Below are positions 6,123 through 6,268 of a stretch of DNA of 6,268 nt, piece by piece; position 1 is the first letter of the stretch; each line of letters begins with the position of its first letter. The stretch spans positions 1 to 6,268 of the forward strand of contig JAWOAS010000013.1 of the NCBI GenBank assembly GCA_046498405.1, read 5' to 3'. The notes under the pieces are model-generated. The model was given only the letters and a program-made list of their open reading frames with translations, had not been told where the DNA came from and made no database searches. This DNA comes from T1Sed10-49 sp046498405. GTDB lineage: Bacteria; Actinomycetota; Nitriliruptoria; Euzebyales; Egibacteraceae. The translations under genes and the position numbers were made by a program.

Positions 6123-6268
6123 TCAGCCGGTGACCGCGGCGACGACCTCGGCGTCGGCGACCTCGCGCTGCTGCCCGCTGGCGAGGTCCTTGACGGTGAC
6201 GACCCCGCGGCTGAGCTCATCGGCGCCGAGCACGAGCGCCAGGCGCGCGCCGGAGCGGTCGGCGAGCT
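6123..6268 (-). CDS. hisS: Histidyl-tRNA synthetase, C-terminal fragment (start lies beyond the right edge)
   Basis: The last 47 residues and TGA stop (6125-6123) of a minus-strand gene that enters from the right edge. The fragment reads ARLALVLGADELSRG and then VVTVKDLASGQQREV before ending AAVTG. The pattern of a hydrophobic strand, G-x-D/E-E-L, G-x-V-x-V-K-D-L and a G-x-Q step is the end of the class II HisRS anticodon-binding domain. HisRS charges tRNA-His with histidine in the cytoplasm. Its position one gene upstream of aspS supports the call, because hisS-aspS adjacency is common in bacteria. Only this short piece is visible, so the catalytic motifs cannot be checked. An alternative is another class IIa synthetase sharing the domain (ProRS, ThrRS, GlyRS), which I consider less likely. 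Confidence 0.88.
   Translation of the reverse strand, partial: LADRSGARLALVLGADELSRGVVTVKDLASGQQREVADAEVVAAVTG

Noticed and set aside
1..6268. Insertion sequence, integrase, toxin-antitoxin or defence genes
   Set aside because: No transposase, recombinase or defence motifs appear on either strand. All coding space is taken by two tRNA synthetases, a prenyltransferase and two glycan-assembly proteins, and the gaps are all under about 120 nt.

Overview
This window comes from a very GC-rich bacterial chromosome (about three quarters G+C by eye). Third codon positions are almost all G or C, there are GTG starts, and long antisense open frames appear as a by-product of composition. Together with a GAD-insert bacterial AspRS, this suggests a high-GC actinobacterium. 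The class cannot be fixed from the sequence; Thermoleophilia, Nitriliruptoria and Acidimicrobiia are as possible as classical Actinomycetia. There are no rRNA or tRNA genes, insertion sequences, phage genes or CRISPR arrays.

Layout. Four genes lie on the minus strand and one on the plus strand. Reading the minus strand in the direction of transcription, from the right edge: the last 47 codons of hisS (histidyl-tRNA synthetase, 6268-6123); then, on the opposite strand, a complete UbiA-family membrane prenyltransferase gene (5201-6025); then a complete aspS (aspartyl-tRNA synthetase, 5085-3283). Only 12 nt after the aspS stop, and in the same frame, comes a 617-residue O-antigen ligase/Wzy-like polytopic membrane protein with a C-terminal TPR region (3270-1417). 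After a 100-nt gap comes a polyprenyl-phosphate sugar-1-phosphate transferase (WcaJ/PglC superfamily), which runs off the left edge (1316-1).

How the genes fit together. hisS and aspS are neighbours in many bacteria; here a divergently read ubiA-like gene separates them. The aspS promoter must therefore lie in the roughly 115-nt divergent gap (5086-5200), where a -10/-35 pair and a Shine-Dalgarno can be proposed. The two genes after aspS form a surface-glycan pair: the sugar transferase would load the first sugar phosphate onto undecaprenyl phosphate, and the ligase/polymerase-like protein would act on the finished lipid-linked glycan outside the membrane. The ligase gene lacks a visible ribosome-binding site and sits in frame just behind aspS, so its expression may be coupled to that housekeeping gene.

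Points worth a second look: the 30-bp (10-residue) tandem repeat in the linker between the membrane and TPR parts of the ligase; the in-frame aspS-TAG-ligase junction; the ubiA-like gene between hisS and aspS; an AspRS His residue typical of non-discriminating enzymes; and short repeats and palindromes in the two promoter-bearing gaps. I found no clear evidence of a wholly new multi-gene system. The most unusual feature is the glycan-assembly pair tied to aspS.
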